From Halobacteriales archaeon QH_10_70_21 (GTDB lineage: Archaea; Halobacteriota; Halobacteria; Halobacteriales; Haloarculaceae), in NCBI GenBank assembly GCA_003021325.1, contig PXQM01000109.1, positions 1-14,565 on the forward strand: a stretch of DNA of 14,565 bases, given 5' to 3'. Under the pieces are notes generated by a model. It saw only the letters and a program-made list of their open reading frames with translations, was not told where the DNA came from and did not search any database. Both the position numbers and the translations under genes were made by a program. Shown here one piece after another: positions 13,806 through 14,565 of the stretch. Each line of letters opens with the position of its first letter. Within the stretch, counting starts at the first letter, position 1.

Positions 13806-14565
13806 ATGCGGAACGTCCTCGAGTCGGCCGTCTCGGACCCCTGGGGGACGATGCAGCTGTTCGTCGACGGGCCGATGCACCCCGGCGGGACCGAGGCGAC
13901 CGCCCGACTGCTGGACCGGGCGGGCGTCGGCGCCGACACGCGCCTGCTGGACGTCGGCTGCGGGAGCGGCGAGGCCCTGGAGTCGACCCGCGAGCGGGGC
14001 GGCACCGCGGTCGGCCTCGACGTCGAACCCCGGACCGACGGCATCGTCCGCGGCGACATGAGCCGTCTGCCGTTCGCCGAGGGTGGCTTCGACGTCGTCC
14101 TCGCCGAGTGCGTGCTCTGTCTGTCGGCCGACTACCCGACCGCGCTCGCCGAGGCCCGCCGGGTCCTCGACGACGGCGGACGGCTGGCCTTCTCCGACGT
14201 CGTCGTCGACGGCGAGGTGCCGGACGTGCCCGACGCGATGGCGGAGGCGTTCTGTCTGTCGGGCCACCGCGACCGAACGGCGGTCTTCGGGGCCATCGAG
14301 GACGCCGGCTTCGCGGTCGTCGACTCCCGCACCCGCCGCGAGGACCTGCTGGAGATGCGGGACGAACTCGCCGGCAAGGTCGACCACGAGCGACTGCTCG
14401 GCCTGCTCGGCGAGAGAGGCGAGCGCGCGCTGGCGGGCATCGAGACGCTCGAGGCGGCCGTCGAGTCCGGCCGAATCGACTACGTCTCGGTGGTCGCCGA
14501 GGCCGACGGCGACGTCGGGGCCGGCGCTTCGGGCGCGGCCGCCGGAACCGGGGCCGAAGCCGGCG
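13806..14565 (+). CDS. Class I SAM-dependent methyltransferase (3' end outside window)
   Basis: The ATG at 13806 follows the radical SAM stop codon directly (TGA-ATG), and 253 codons run open to the window edge. Motif I is LLDVGCGSGEAL (about 47-58), the acidic strand-2 end is VGLDVEP, and later motifs are MSRLPFAEGGFDVVLAECVL and ARRVLDDGGRLAFSDVVVDG. This is the Ubie/Methyltransf_11 pattern of small-molecule or lipid methyltransferases. Residues EAFCLSGHRD (about 147-156) resemble methyltransferases linked to Tes-like proteins in bacterial clusters, but I offer that from memory only. The last residues turn into an Ala/Gly-rich tail, so the stop is probably close. The junction implies co-transcription and coupled function with the radical SAM enzyme; the substrate is not known. 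Confidence 0.85.
   Translation, partial: MRNVLESAVSDPWGTMQLFVDGPMHPGGTEATARLLDRAGVGADTRLLDVGCGSGEALESTRERGGTAVGLDVEPRTDGIVRGDMSRLPFAEGGFDVVLAECVLCLSADYPTALAEARRVLDDGGRLAFSDVVVDGEVPDVPDAMAEAFCLSGHRDRTAVFGAIEDAGFAVVDSRTRREDLLEMRDELAGKVDHERLLGLLGERGERALAGIETLEAAVESGRIDYVSVVAEADGDVGAGASGAAAGTGAEAG

Noticed and set aside
1..14565. CRISPR arrays, tRNA or rRNA genes, transposase genes
   Set aside because: I saw no regularly spaced repeats, no cloverleaf-like A/B-box pair and no DDE or tyrosine-type recombinase motifs by eye. A covariance-model search would be needed to exclude small RNAs.

Overview
The window looks like chromosomal DNA of a haloarchaeon (class Halobacteria). It is very GC-rich, its proteins are strongly acidic, and most start codons lie 22-32 nt downstream of an A/T-rich TATA-like box with almost no leader, as expected for haloarchaeal leaderless transcription. 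Several genes are archaeal or haloarchaeal hallmarks: the DNA polymerase D small subunit, Sec11-type signal peptidase, archaeal PhaE/PhaC, Cgi121, Hel308 and a Tes-like radical SAM enzyme. I cannot name the genus.

Layout. (1) 1-1197: the start of polD1 (minus, cut by the window edge), divergent from sec11 (plus). (2) 1307-4677: a polyhydroxyalkanoate (PHA) locus. phaE-phaC is a tightly overlapping minus-strand pair with its own promoter. An AbrB-type phaR-like regulator lies upstream on the same strand, and a divergent MaoC/PhaJ-type hydratase gene is broken by an internal deletion. The space between phaR and phaE, where a phasin gene sits in Haloferax mediterranei, holds a 110-bp palindrome-ended MITE-like element and no convincing gene. 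(3) 4674-8678: minus-strand genes for an alpha/beta hydrolase, a DUF5789-type protein, the KEOPS subunit Cgi121 and the repair helicase Hel308. hel308 is damaged by two internal deletions. (4) 8778-11453: a large REC-PAS-PAS-PAS-GAF histidine kinase on the plus strand. (5) 11464-12198: a DUF547 protein on the minus strand. (6) 12327-14565: an operon-like pair, a tetraether-lipid-synthase-like radical SAM enzyme followed directly by a SAM-dependent methyltransferase that runs off the window.

How the genes fit together. MaoC/PhaJ, PhaR, PhaE and PhaC would form a hydroxyacyl-CoA supply, regulation and polymerisation unit. hel308 and cgi121 share a TGATG stop-start junction and are probably co-transcribed. 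The radical SAM/methyltransferase pair is the best candidate for a poorly described pathway.

The main warning is that three separate losses, each estimated at about 90-115 bp, remove conserved catalytic cores from two genes and shift the frame each time. Either this strain carries real pseudogenes or the assembly has lost short GC-rich stretches. I saw no tRNA, rRNA, CRISPR array or transposase gene.
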